A stretch of DNA of 64,000 nucleotides from Chara braunii (GCA_003427395.1 BFEA01000417.1:264556-328555), one strand, 5' to 3'; positions 1 through 11,690 are shown, counted from the first letter of the stretch. Numbers and translations are program-made. Notes: a model not told the origin generated them from the sequence alone.

Positions 1-1053
1 CTAAAGCGCTCCATCCCGTAAGAAGAAGTAGGTAATAAAGGTAATGGTTCTCTTTGGGCAGTGACAACAATTGCAGTTTTCTTTTGGGTAACCGGATGAT
101 GCAGATTGATACTTCATCATCCGAGGAAATTGAAGAGTAATTATTGCTCAGGAGGACAAAGCGGCCAACAAAATTTTTATTTGCTAGATAAAAATTTTCT
201 CAAGTAAACTGCATATGATGGAGGTGTGGTCGAACCGAGAGTTCAAACTTCGGTCAGGAACAAGATCACTTGTTGATCTTTATGGTAGCAGTGAAATGTA
301 CTTGCAGAAGTTATTCCTGACGGGGTTTAGTAAGTGTCGACAGACCCAATCGTAAGTTAAATATCAGATTATCCTTCCTAATCTTTCGTCAATATCGAGC
401 CTCCACCTCGGAAGCGGCAGTATAATAGTCTTTTTAGTCATATAGGGCGACAATAATAATTTTGGCAGATCATCTCCTCAAGTCAAAATCCTATCTTGTG
501 CGATTTGATAAAAGTGTGTTAATTTTATTTATCTTTTAATTAGAGCATTATAAAAGGACTCGGATTATTTTATGGGTTTCACGTTTGGTTGAAGACGTCC
601 TAGTCGACCGACGTTCGTTTCGTACCTAGAAGATCAGCGCCGTTGGGAACGGACAACGTTTGGGTCCACTTGGCGTTAACCAAGCGTACCTATATTCCAG
701 CGAACGAGCAAACGCCCTCGGCTGACCTACCTCTGGAATTGCATATAAAAACTTTCACACGTGGGTCGGTAGCTCGGTAGGGATATGCCCCTGAGGGTGG
801 TGACAGCCCCTCAGGGAAAGCAAGATGTGCCCCGTGAGAACCTATCCTGTCGTAGGGGACCGTGCGATGTACAGTTGGCGCTCCCGGCGAGAGCGACGAA
901 GGGATGGTGTGACCACGGCAGCCTCCGCGGTTCGTGGGATGTTTTGTGTCATTCCAAAGTTGTCTCTTGTTTTGTTTTTCTTTTAACTCCTGCGTGGGAT
1001 AGCCGGGAGGGCTCCCGCACTTTGCAAAAAGGCAGGAGCCGATGCGCTCGACA
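1..1053 (+). mobile_element. 5' LTR of LTR element 1 (left end outside window)
   Basis: This stretch is a direct repeat of 14740-15792. Shared blocks include the GGTAATAAAGGTAATGG segment near base 31, the CATATGATGGAGGTGTGG segment and the CCCCTGAGGGTGGTGAC segment near 785. It ends in ...GCTCGACA, which is followed two bases later by a tRNA-Asp primer-binding site, so the 3' edge of the LTR at 1053 is well supported. By comparison with the 3' LTR about 28 bases are missing to the left of base 1. The frame open at 785-1147 crosses the LTR edge and is not considered a gene. Confidence 0.85.
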
Positions 1054-1055
1054 GG

Positions 1056-1073
1056 TGGCGCCGTTGCCCGGGA
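1056..1073 (+). promoter_or_regulatory. Primer-binding site, tRNA-Asp type
   Basis: The 18-mer TGGCGCCGTTGCCCGGGA lies two bases after the LTR end. It matches the complement of the 3' end of plant cytosolic tRNA-Asp (TGGCGCCGTTGCCGGGGA) with one mismatch. It would prime minus-strand cDNA synthesis and fixes the element as plus-strand oriented. Confidence 0.85.
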
Positions 1074-1312
1074 CAGCGGCTATCTACCGTTGTCTCTGGC
1101 GGAACGACATTCGGCTAATATTATTGAATAACACTTTGAAAATATGATGAAATGTTGTTTGTAACTTGGAGTGATCTGACCACTCGTTGTTTTGTTTGTA
1201 GAAGCGAGTGGTACTAATGATTCTTTTATCAGCCAGTTAAAATTGATCTTGCTAGTATTGAAATGATAAGATTGAAGGTTAAATAATTATTTTTCCTATT
1301 TATTAACAAAGT

Positions 1313-1666
1313 ATGTTGCAGGACATCATAATGACGAAAGGAACATTTGCTTATATGAGCCCTCTCCTTGAAGGCAGTGAGGTTACCGAATTCTTGCAGA
1401 CATTTCAGAGTTTGGCAATGGGGATGAATTGGGAGGAACATCATACGTTTCTTTTCGTCTTGAATTTTATCGTCAAAAGGTTGAAACCTGATATTAGACT
1501 TCTTTCTCGAGCATCTGAGATTTGGGTTGAATTCGAGAGACTGATACTAGCTAAGTTCCCGGAATCCCCTGAACAAAGAGTGTTGACGGGAAAAAGGAAG
1601 TTAAGTAGTGAGTCCGACCAGTTTGAGCGACCTCACAAACTTACGAAAATTGAAAGGGTTACGTGA
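1313..1666 (+). CDS. Gag-like ORF of LTR element 1
   Basis: This is a 117-residue frame starting at ATG, about 240 bases after the primer-binding site and in the same orientation. Residues 18-80 have the feel of a retrotransposon Gag capsid segment: a PLLEGSEVTEFLQTFQSLA start, a MNWEEH turn, then a leucine-rich helix and IWVEFERLILAKF. The C-terminal 30 residues are basic (TGKRKLSSES). It is much shorter than a complete Gag and has no zinc knuckle. Stops follow at once and no protease or polymerase frame follows anywhere up to 14711. The element therefore looks non-autonomous, or it is a remnant whose pol was lost or never present. The Gag assignment rests on position and pattern, not on a catalytic motif. 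Confidence 0.55.
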   Translation: MLQDIIMTKGTFAYMSPLLEGSEVTEFLQTFQSLAMGMNWEEHHTFLFVLNFIVKRLKPDIRLLSRASEIWVEFERLILAKFPESPEQRVLTGKRKLSSESDQFERPHKLTKIERVT

Positions 1667-4189
1667 AATTTGACCCAAGAGGGTCAAGGGACCGGTAAGA
1701 AAGGGAAGCAAGCTATAAGCCAGCACGAGGTGTAAGAAAACATTCGCAATGCTTCGGATGATAATCTAAATCACGGTGAATGCTCAAATCCAGAAGTCAA
1801 GGCAAACAAAATTCTTAGGTATCGCAAGCTTTGAAAATATACATATTGTGGCATGTGAGGTCATAAAATAAGATTTTGCAGACGCCTTGACTACCATATT
1901 AGAGAGGGAATTGTAAGGAGGCGAGAAAATAGAATCTGCAAAGATTGGAATCATGTCCCCATCTTCCCTACTAAAAACAAATTTATTAGAGATGTGATTT
2001 TTTATCGCATGTGAGGGAGATTAAAAAGTTAAAATAAATCTTAGATGTCGTCTCCATTCTTTGGTCAATTGTCATTACTACTCGATTTTGAGGTACCTTT
2101 TTAGGTATTGTTGAAAGATCGCTAAATCATATTTATGGGTATCTTGGTTATCCTGGTTTATGACATAAAGTTTTTTTGTTTTCAGTATTGGGAGGAAGGC
2201 ACGATATGAGGAACAAACTTTGATCAGATATACTTGTTTATTCTAATTGGATTTACATTAGGGCTAATTTGAATTTTGTTGATACAATGAAGTAGAGATC
2301 GAGGGAGTTCTGATGTGATGTCAACTATGGGTTGACTAGGTTTCGGTTACTCAAACGAACTCGTGTTATTAATAATTGATAAGTGTTATACTTAGAACTG
2401 ATTGTGTCCTCTTTGTTAAAACCGCATTCATATTTTCGTGTGGTATGGATGAACTTTTATTATAATAAATGAATGATTAAATTGTGTCATTATGAAATTC
2501 CACGTGAAAGCATTTGTTGTGAATTGTTGTTAATTGTTGTTAATTGTTGTTAATTGTATTATTGATAATTTGAATGTAATGGTTATTTGTTCGTTGTCAT
2601 GTTACGATATCTTTCTGGTCTAATTGTGAGCTCTATAGGTGGTAGTGAGGCTCGCATCGGAGCTGCGCTCCTGGTCCATAGTGAGATGTTTTCTTCCAAA
2701 TCCTATCTGGTTTAAGGAAGAGAGGTTACACTATCATTGAAAGAGAGGAAGGTGTTGTAGCCTTATTAAGACACTGTTTATAAAGGAGACGATTATCGTA
2801 AGGTACGAGAAAAGGAGTGTTTACCTAATCTCATATCAATAAGGATCACTTCACCTCCACGACCAAACCCTAACCAACTTGGCGTATGCGGAGTGCAGAT
2901 ATCTAACTCTATAGGGAGGGGATTGATGAGGTCACGACGCTGGAATCGGAGGGAATGTGGTGAGGATCGAATCTTAAGCGGGGCTTGATGTCGAAATGTT
3001 ATCCTTATACGGATTACACCGCTCCTCGACGCATATCACAAAAGTTCAAAAACATCGCACATGATCATCATGATAGCTATGTGAGTTGTTTTTCTCTCTG
3101 AAGTTGGAATATGAACAAAACTTCGGTGATAAATTTTGAATGAATGGTTGCTCTCTGAGTGGTTCGAACATCTTTCGATAGGTTGATCTATGATGATATC
3201 AACCTAAAGGTTGTCGATTTTAGGCTTACCAGGGGCAAAATCTGGTAAAAATTCAGGAAGACAAAATTGTTGGCCGCCAGTGGGTTTGATTCTGGGACCA
3301 TTCCGAAAAGGATCCTCTATAATTTAGACTTTCGGGAGTTGAATCTGAGTTCAAGTTTTCATTTTTAGGTTTGTAAGGGACGAAATTTGGTACTATTCCA
3401 ATTGGTGAGTAGAAAATTATTAATTTTTAAGCTTCTGGAGGCTGAATCCAATTTTGTTGTTTATGATATCTAGGCTTTTGGAGACCGAATCCAGTTTTGT
3501 AATATTTAGGCTTATGGAGGCTGAATCAAGGTTGTTGGTAAAAGTTACGACTTTGTTTCGGACAAATGTTTTGTATTGTTGTGTATTCTAATTGTTGTTT
3601 TCACATAAAAATTTCATAGAAATCATAACTTTGTATTTTTGATGGTGAACGACGAGGTCGTCGTTCAACGAGGTCCGAGAATGCTATCGGGGCAGAAACC
3701 TTGACAAGGGTATCTGCCCGGTGTTTTTAAATGTCGGACTGTGTCTGACAGAGTAAAGGATTATCCGGGTTTCGTAACTTGATGAGATGGGTTATATGCC
3801 GAAAGTTTATTCATATCTGACCTATGACTGGGAGACTAAAAATTTTCGAGCTTCAGTTCGGACACGTGTAGCGTCTGAGAGTAAAAACAGTAGCTGGCAG
3901 TGCTTCGTTTTTTTTTTGAAGATGCAGAAGAGCACGGACGTGGAACGACTAAAGTTAAGCCTATTCTACCTAAAATAATTCAGGGCCTAAGTAGGTTGAA
4001 AAGGGGTCGCCACAACGGAGGTTGGAACTGCGCCGTGAGAGAAATAAGAAGTTTTTTTCTATTTTTCGGGTCACCGGGGCTTCCGCGCCGAGCATCGGAG
4101 GGGATGGTGTTGTGGCATGCTGAGTGGGGCAACTGCTGAGGCGGTGGAGCGACGACAAACCAGCCAGCCACGGAAACAGGCGGGCCTAA
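1667..4189 (+). other. Non-coding interior of LTR element 1
   Basis: No supportable gene. The segment is AT-rich and broken by stops in all frames. It holds a 10-bp tandem repeat (AATTGTTGTT, about four copies, 2522-2556) and three copies of a block reading TAGGCTTnTGGAGRCTGAATCC between about 3428 and 3530. Short frames at 3787-4139 show no recognisable domain. Confidence 0.6.
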
Positions 4190-5765
4190 CAAGGCCGCTT
4201 AAGGGTGGCCTGCTAGGTGCCACAACCCTTCATATAGAAGGGTTGCTTTTATCTTTATGTGAGGTAGGACTTAGCCCATTATGTAGCAGACCAGGCTGAT
4301 ATGCGACCGATGCAGGGATCGAAGCCGGAATGCCTCAATGGGCTAGCTTCTTTTGGAGCAGCCAAAGCGGTCGGGCGTGGCCGATTTCGGCCGCGCGATC
4401 ACCAGGATCTCGCTGCTGCAATCACCCGCGCGGAGGTCAGTATGGCCCTTGCACTTTCAAGGATGACACACATAAATAGAGAAATGACCCAAATATTTTC
4501 TCGATCCCGACTGGATTCAAACTCGGGTCTGTATCTCAGCACGACGTAGGACAAGACGTTGGCTTCAGTCAACGGCAAAAAAAAAAAAATTGATTGTAGT
4601 GGAGCGCCAGCTGGCGCAATGAGAAGTGACTGGGGCGTTGTAAGCCCCAGTCCACTTAATAGTCGCCCATGAAAAGAGGCGACCATTTTTCTACAGCCAG
4701 GTAAGTTTTGTTTTGTTGTTTTTTGTTTTTTTTTTTCGTCTTATTTTTTCAGATTTTCTTAGATTTTCTTCAATTTTTTTAGATTTCGTTTTTGTCTTAT
4801 TCGGTTGTAATTTCATAGGGGCACCCGCTCGTTTTGACGAACGAGTTGCTAATGTGGGTAAGGCGAAATCAAATGTCTCTACTGCTAGGACATGCAAATA
4901 TGCCACTACCACTACTACTACTACCACTACGAGAGGGAGGGGACCTACCTAGTGGTGAACGAGTGTCACGGTTGGGCAATGCAACGACCAGCAGGTAAGT
5001 TTGCTACCATGTACCTTGTGCCTGTTCAGTGAACAGGCTGCAAAACGTCGCCTGTACCTGGTGCCGAGGGCATCCGGATACGGGCGCGTGGGGCAAGTAG
5101 AAAAGAAGGCCCTACTGGGCTTGACTCTAGTTCAACTATGTGAAATGATTGTGAGGGGCTGGTCGTTTGAGCTGCCCCTCACAGGGAAAAGGAGGGGGTG
5201 TGTGTGCACCTGGCCACTGCCGGGGCCAGGTTCTCAAGTGGTTTCCAACACTTTGTGCAGCAAACCAACTAGGGAGCCGACTCTAAGTCTGGTCAGGCTT
5301 AGGGGAAGATGCATTACTGAGGCTGAGCCTCAACAATAGCAGATCAACGAGGGAGCGGTGAGATACAACCACCCCTTGCTACACTAAAGTCAAAATGAAG
5401 CCAGGTCCGTTTCCTTCTGGATGGACCTGATCTTTTGGGCTATGTGGAGCAGATAGAGGCCCTTGATCTCTTTTGGAAATCAAGGGCCCAGCCTGAGCTC
5501 AAATTTTTGGTTGAGGGCTCAAGCTGCTACCACCACCTCCCTCAACTATATAAGCAGCCACTGCCCCAACTGCCTCAAACTTATGAGGCAGTGATACTGC
5601 TCATTTGTTGGAGGGCAAATGCCGTAGGTGCTGGAGGAGAGACTGCCGGAGTTTGGAGAGAAAAGGGTGTTGGTGGAGGAAGTGGAGGTCTGCAGAAACA
5701 TCGAGGGTGAGAGAGGGGCAGCCATAGCCAGAGGCTGGAGGCTCTCTGCCCCACCCTCGTGTTAG
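4190..5765 (+). repeat. Array of short perfect stem-loops
   Basis: At least ten small inverted repeats follow one another. Examples with perfect arms: CAACCCTTC (4223-4245), GACTGGGGC (4628-4652), CCTGTTCA (5021-5037), GTGAGGGGC (5151-5182), CCTGGCC (5209-5230), TGAGGCT (5318-5332), GGCCCTTGAT (5458-5488), CTGCCTCA (5570-5591) and CGAGGGTG (5702-5759). Arm sequences are all different and loops are 1-14 bases in most cases. Two CAGGTAAGT-like sites (4700 and 4993) sit between hairpins. No protein gene is supportable here. Confidence 0.65.
4433..4499 (+). pseudogene. U6 snRNA-derived fragment, 5'-truncated
   Basis: The segment follows the 3' two thirds of plant U6: a GTATGGCCC block, then AAGGATGACACACATAAAT and GAGAAATGACCCAAATATTTT. 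It has a three-base insertion in the CCCCTGCGCAAGG region, and the 5' hairpin and ACAGAGA box are missing. Just downstream (about 4505-4575) the opposite strand has a box-B-like GAGTTTGAATCC with tRNA-like spacing. It cannot be a functional U6 gene. Confidence 0.7.
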
Positions 5766-6137
5766 TGTTGTGGCTGACGGGCTGCTTCAGGGTCCGGACG
5801 GTGCGGTAAGTGGCACCTCATTTTGTGGGGTTATGCTGCAGAGATTTAGGCACGACGACAACATGGTGGGGAGATGCTGTCGGACTGCCGCCAAGACCTT
5901 TATAACGGAAGGTGCCACAGGATTTGCCGCGGGCGTTGAAGGTTTTTTTTTACGTGAGTGTGGGGTGGTTCTGCCGGACTGGCGGCGTGGCGGCATTAAG
6001 GTTCTCTCTAAGGGGAGGTGATGTCTGTTCGGCGGCATGACAACGGCGATATTTTTTTTGGGAGGTTACGCTGTTAAATTTTTGGCACGGCAGCGGTAAT
6101 TCGGTGGGAAACGACTGCCAATTTTTTGATACGGGGG
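5766..6137 (+). other. Non-coding spacer with short degenerate repeats
   Basis: No gene is supported. The block GGCACGRCAGCGG or GGCGGCATGACAACGGCG, followed by a run of T, recurs around 5848, 6033 and 6087, with a unit of roughly 50-75 bases. Confidence 0.4.
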
Positions 6138-6790
6138 TGTCGAGCGCATCGGTCCGACACCGCACAAGGCAGAGCGGGACCCTCTCGACCTCGTCACGCA
6201 GGACTTGGATCTACCTCGTCACGAACACACAAATGGAGCTTCCTTAGGCCGCTCCGGCCGAGTGCGCCAGCCATACCTCTCGCGAGCCCCTACGACAGGA
6301 TAGGGCCTACGCGAGGCACAACTTACCTCCACCTTACGGGAGCTGTCACCTTCTTTCGATGGGGGTAACCCCGCGGAGCTACCAGTCCACAGTACGAAAG
6401 CTAATCAATTGCAATTTCAGAGGTGGACCAGCCGAGGGCGTTTCTCGTTCGTTGTACAATAGAAGGTACACGCGGTAATACACCTCTGTCGGACCCGCAC
6501 GCGAATCGACATCTTGGGGGGCTGAGGTCCCAAGCGTGACTCGTCGTCGGTCGACTAGGACGCATCCCACACACCACGCGCACACCACTCTACGAACATA
6601 AAAATAAAATACACACACACACACACATTGAACAACGCGACAACACTCCTAGTCCCTTAGTAGCCGTCCCATAACCTTTCGATGCGGAAATCGGATAGGC
6701 GTCGCGCGCGAGACTTGATATAAAACCGCGCGGTCGCAGGGCTAACTCATATCGACTTGCAATGCAAATGTACGCAAGCAGTCGCAATGA
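6138..6790 (-). mobile_element. Diverged LTR related to LTR element 1, inverted
   Basis: From 6138 the plus strand reads TGTCGAGCGCATCGG, the exact reverse complement of the last 15 bases of the LTR ending at 15792. Similarity to the reversed LTR continues in patches: GTCACGCAGG near 6194, CCCCTACGACAGGATAGG near 6290, CAGAGGTGGACCAGCCGAGG near 6418 and GGTCGACTAGGACGC near 6549. Divergence is clearly greater than between the two plus-strand LTRs. The right-hand edge is not resolved; it merges into repeat copy A. Confidence 0.7.
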
Positions 6791-7847
6791 TGGCGTACTA
6801 TGTAGTACCCATGCTCATGCGGTCCTCGTTAATCTCGAGGGTCGCATTCGACACTCAAGTGTCGGCTGACACGCGCCTTGAGGGTTAATCTCTCGACGCT
6901 GGACAACCGCCATGCGTGGTTGAAAACCACACACCCTCTTCTGCACTCTGTGCACAGTGGGTGGTACACAGGTCCATACCTGTGGTGATAGTCGTCTCTT
7001 ATTGCCCTGGAGATGAGCCCCACTCCAGGCCTGGGCAGAAGTCAAGGGGTTTGACTTTGATGGCTGCCACGGACTATAACGTCTAACTATAAAAATTAAC
7101 AAGCAAAATCATCCAATAAATAAATAAATAAGCATCCTAATACTCATATATCAAGTCAAGACCCGAGATAGCAACCAAAGGAGGGGGAAACATAAACCCA
7201 TCAGGTATGCAGATCCTGCGACACATGATTGTCATTCTCACTGCCTCCAAAGTATGACCCATATACCAAGCTCCGAAATACTAACCTGCATAAAACACAG
7301 GCATACACAATAGCCACATTGCCATACACCAATGTGGTCAACTTTACTGTTTCTTGTTACTCACACCACGCCTCACACACTCAAACCCCAATCATAGTCC
7401 AACCTTCCATAAATCTCACACGTTCTTTATAATGGCCATTAAAAGAAGTCCAGCTAAAACCATCAAAGAAACATATCAAATCTCCGGGCTAAGGCAATCA
7501 GGTTGAGGTACAGCTGTAAGCAAAGTTGTGTCGTGAGCCGACAAGTCGGCGATCGACCAACTGACCTGTTATCAGTGATAACAGAAGGTGATCCTTGTAG
7601 GATCAACCTGAAACTAGTCCAAGTCCTGAATGACTGTCCAAGAAAGGTCTATACCATAAACAGGTCAATGCCCAAGTTAAATCATCAACATATGGGGGAT
7701 AAACCTCCATAGTCCATTCTCACTCAAACCACGTGTCAACTAGGTCTAAGCCTACCTCTAAGCCAGTGCCCAAAGCAAAGGTAGACTAATGGCAGAATCT
7801 ACCCCATTCAGAGTGGATCGCCAGAATCGTCACCTGTCAAAATATAA

Positions 7848-8335
7848 TCTAACTCCTCGAAATCAAGAAAATTTCGGCAGCGCTTCCCGTAGGAAAAGTG
7901 TCTTTTCAGAATTTATATCAACCCGAATATGAAAACAAAAATAGCCTTTGACTGTCAAAAGTTCAATTTTGTCTAACTCCCTGAATTAGCAAAGATTTGG
8001 GCAACACTCTCTTTAGGAAAGCGTTTTTCGAAAATTTATACAAAGCTAAGTGCAAAACTTAGGAATGACTTTGACTTCTCAAAGTCCAATTTTGTCTAAC
8101 TCCCTGAACTAGCAAAAATTTGGGCGACACTCCCTTTAGAAAAGGAGACTTTCCAGATTTTTACTAGGTCAGATATAAGAAAAGACAGGTTGAACTTTGA
8201 CAAGTCAAGAATTGACTAACTCCTTGGATTTGTAGAAATTTCGGCAGCGCTTCCCGTAGAGAAAGTAGTTTCCCAAGATCTATACAAAGCCAAGTACAAA
8301 AAAGAGATCCCAGAAAATGCAAGAATTGATCTAAG
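7848..8335 (+). repeat. Four tandem units of 121-125 bp (copy A)
   Basis: Units start at about 7848, 7973, 8095 and 8216 with CTAACTCCYTGAA. Each carries AAATTTSGGCAGCRCTYCCC about 25 bases on, then a GAAAA block and an ATTTATACAAAGCC-like tail. The same units occur at 28863-29880 and, reversed, at about 60470-60960. Confidence 0.85.
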
Positions 8336-8599
8336 GAAAAAACTTAGCTCAGAAAATGCAGAAATTGACACTAACTCCTATGGCTCTACCATGTGCCGAG
8401 CGACTACAGCAACTGCCTATCAAACTGAAACTCAAACCAAGTAGTAGCCTCACTCAGTTGCATGCAGGCTAAGCCACAAAGGTAAGTACTCTCACCCTCC
8501 CAAAGTCAGCCTGAACAAACAATAGTTCATGATCTCTCAATGATTTAACCCTTTATACCCAGCTTACATAAGCCATAGGTCAGGTCACATGAACTTACA

Positions 8600-9440
8600 G
8601 AGCGCGCCCAACTTAGCCAGGCCTAGAGTCAAAATACCTAAACTTATAGAGCGTTCTGACTCAGCCAAATATACAGAAACAGAGGGCACAACTACTTTTC
8701 TCTTCCTTAGGGCATACGACTAAGCCATTCATCTTAGAAACAATGCTTAGTCGCCCTAAACTGTTTAATATCCAAGTTATATATATCTCTCTGAACCTTA
8801 ATCTTTCAGGTGGGCGTAGAACTGAGTCATTCATCTTAGAAACAATGCTCAGCCGGCCCAAAGTTACCTTCAGTGGTACTCTTAGTTGTACTCTCTTCAA
8901 ATTACGATAAGCTATAGTCAGACCATCCAATCTTATGAAACCCGTGTCTGACTAGCCTGTTCGTAATAAGATAGTAATAATGTATAGCCTTGGGTTCCAG
9001 CATGTGCAAGGCTTTGAGCCAGACCCCCTAAACTTACAGAAGGATATAACTCTCTGCCTGATTTATTTTTCTCTGAGCCATCATGTGTGTGGCATTGAGT
9101 CAAACCCCCTGAACTTACAGAAGGGTCGGCCTCTTTGCCAAAGGTTACTTCTTCAAAATAAAAGCAGGAAGAGACCGAGCCACCTGAACTTACAGAACAG
9201 CTCGGTCCCCTCGTTCAGAAACAAAAGAAAATCGGGAAAACCCAAAGAAAACAAGGCAATTCAAGGCACCAAAACTTATTGAGCGCCCTGAGTCCCTGTA
9301 AATCAAGCGCAATCAACCCCTCGCCAGTCAGAGCAGTTAAGCCACCTAAACTTATAGAGCGTCCTGACTCTCCATGCAATTCGGGAAATAAAACACAGCA
9401 GTCAGGCCATCCAATCTTATGGAACATGCCTGACCCTATA
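8600..9440 (+). repeat. Hairpin array with conserved loop and variable stems (copy A)
   Basis: About ten motifs share a loop close to CATYCATCTTAGAAACAAT. The flanking stems differ but stay complementary: CGACTAAGC/GCTTAGTCG (8717-8753), TAGTCAGAC/GTCTGACTA (8915-8954), GACCGAGC/GCTCGGTC (9173-9207) and GTCAGGC/GCCTGAC (9401-9434). Others near 8630, 8826 and 9340 are imperfect. Related arrays lie at 30120-30560 and 59370-60130. Confidence 0.85.
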
Positions 9441-11082
9441 AGACCCTTTCAATCTCAAGCAGAACCACCTTCCTCCCATCCTTCCCCCAGATGCATTCCC
9501 CTTTGTTCACAGTTTGCTTTCAGGCAACCAATCAAAGTCTGAAACTGAAATCTGCACGCACATTCCTTTATTTCCGTCTGACCTTTGTCCTGAAAGTCAA
9601 TCCAAAGTCAAAATATAGGGAACGCACCGCATAACCAGTCAATGTAAAAGGGCGTACATGTAGGGGCTATAATCCAGGTGTATAAAAGGCAAGAGTAAGA
9701 TTACCGTACAATTCTCTGCCTCCAGGACTCCTCCTGAGTCCCGGCAGAGCTCCCGCAAACGGTGGGGCAAACCTCCCACAGAGGCCTTGGCGCGGATTAC
9801 AGGTTGCAATCCCGCCTGCCGCCTTCCTCTCAGAATCAGCAGACTAGACTTAGAGTAAGAAGGACAGCAGTTGGAAGGTTTAGTCTCTCAGATCCTAGAG
9901 AGGTACGCTCAGACTCGCGTGAGAGGGCCTTGATACCTTGATATTTCAGAGGGCCCCGCAATGGCAGCCAATAAGCAGCCGCTGAAGTCAAACGGCCGAG
10001 TCTAACTCTTTGACGACATCCGGGGTTGTACCGTGGACCCCCCCCCCCCCCACCTTTGTACGCTTTGACCGCACCTCCTATGCCATACTCTTGTTTCCCT
10101 GCTACTACGCAGCAGTCCGCACGATTGTCAATAGCGCGGCAACCCTCAACAAACACAACCACTTTTGCAGCAAAGGCACAGTCCGAACGAGTCGTGCTTC
10201 TGCATGCAAGCTCGGCCCCAACTACTCTATTTGGTAACTTGAGCAGCGCATTTGCCAGCAAATAGCCCTTCAAGCCGCGGTTGATTTGCAGTTAGCCCGC
10301 TCAGCGAACTAAGTCGCACATCAGTCAGACACCAAGCCTGCAACTTCGCTGTTGTCTGACGAACCACCGGCAACTCCCTCGAAGACCTGCCACCGCAACG
10401 ATGGTCAGCAGCCAGCGGCAGTCGCCCGCTGAAACAACCGACACAAGCAACAGCAAGGGGAGGCTGCCCAACAGCCACTCAATGCAACGATAAGCCGCAG
10501 CAGGGCAGCCGATATCAGACTGTAACGGCCGTAGCAACTGCAGCTGAGTGTAGCGGCCAGCAAGATCAGGCAACGTGCGAGATGGCGCTGGCCAGGGCAC
10601 TGCGGCTCAGGCTTTGACCACCCGCTACCTCAACCCACCAAGAAGGCCTGCGTCGCGGCCAAACCTCCGCTGCTCCGCCCGTTCCCGCGCTCGGTGAGTG
10701 TTTTCTTTCACTCTCCCTCTCTGTCGCTCAGTTATCGGGACGGGCAGCGCTCCGACCAACAGGTGAGTCTTCAACCTCACACTCTAGCCTCTTCTCGCCC
10801 TCTGTCCGTCAGAATGATCAACACTCCAACCTGGCTGGTAAGTACATTCTCTCCCCGTCGGCCCCTTTTCCACTGTTCTGGCTCCCCTGTATACCATGCC
10901 ATTTTGTCGGATGCACCTGGAGCTAACCCACACCCAGGTTCATTCACCCCGCTCAGCCTTTGTCCTTAGCCTTTCCCCGCTATGTACAACGCAACCATTG
11001 ATCCCCATAGCATCAATACTAACATACTAACTTTGAATCCAGCGCTATAGTCTATTTCGCCCAGCCTAGGAACCCCTGATTA

Positions 11083-11690
11083 GTATTTTACTTCGCTCGA
11101 TCCCATCACGGATCGAGCGTAATCTTGGTTTTCCCCACTCTCGCCGTACCTTCTTTCACTACACCACCGCGCACCTGCTTTTACTACTAACTCCTATTAT
11201 ACTAACTTTCTGTTCAAACTAACGCTACCATCGGTTTCGCCATGCCGAAAAAACCCCATTTTGCAACTTCCTCCACCCGTTTCTGTCAAGAAACGGGGGA
11301 GTTATCCCCTTTTTCGTTCACCACTCCTGCCATCCGCCATAGCCTGGCGCACCCTGCTCTGCTCTTCCGACCACTCATACACTACTACCTTCCTATCTTA
11401 CATCACCTACGGGTTCGCCCTCCTTCACAACCTCCAAAATCACCCCACTCTCGCTCGTTCTCATCGGGAACCGAGCGAGACCTTCGTTTTTCTCGTCCGG
11501 CCATAGCCACTTTCACAATCCCCCACGCACTAACTTCCCTACTACCCTCTAATTTTACTAATTTCCTCACTAATCTGACCCCGTATTCGAGGTCGCCATC
11601 CCCAAAAATGTTGGATTCGACTCTTGGCTTGTCCAATTCCATCAAGGATTGGGCGAGCTACGAGTTTTTCCACCCGCCATAGCCAGTCTC
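11083..11690 (+). repeat. Tandem units of about 165-190 bp with variable-stem hairpins (copy A)
   Basis: Four degenerate units each begin with a hairpin: CGCTCGAT arms (11094-11119), CCCGTTTC arms (11276-11297), CTCGCTCG arms (11450-11479) and an imperfect GCTTGTCCAAT pair (about 11624-11651). Loops keep an ATCA or GTCAA core. A CGTTTTTC-type block follows about 12 bases after most hairpins. Downstream (10915-12350) a further motif TGCACCYGG...CCRGGTTCATTC recurs with paired arms. Confidence 0.7.

Noticed and set aside
785-1147. 120-codon frame over the end of the first LTR
   Set aside because: It crosses LTR, primer-binding site and interior, and has no similarity to Gag.
8600-9440. CRISPR array or integron attC-like cassette array
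   Set aside because: Spacing and stems are irregular, there are no constant direct repeats with unique spacers, no cas or integrase partner of that type, and the genome context is eukaryotic.
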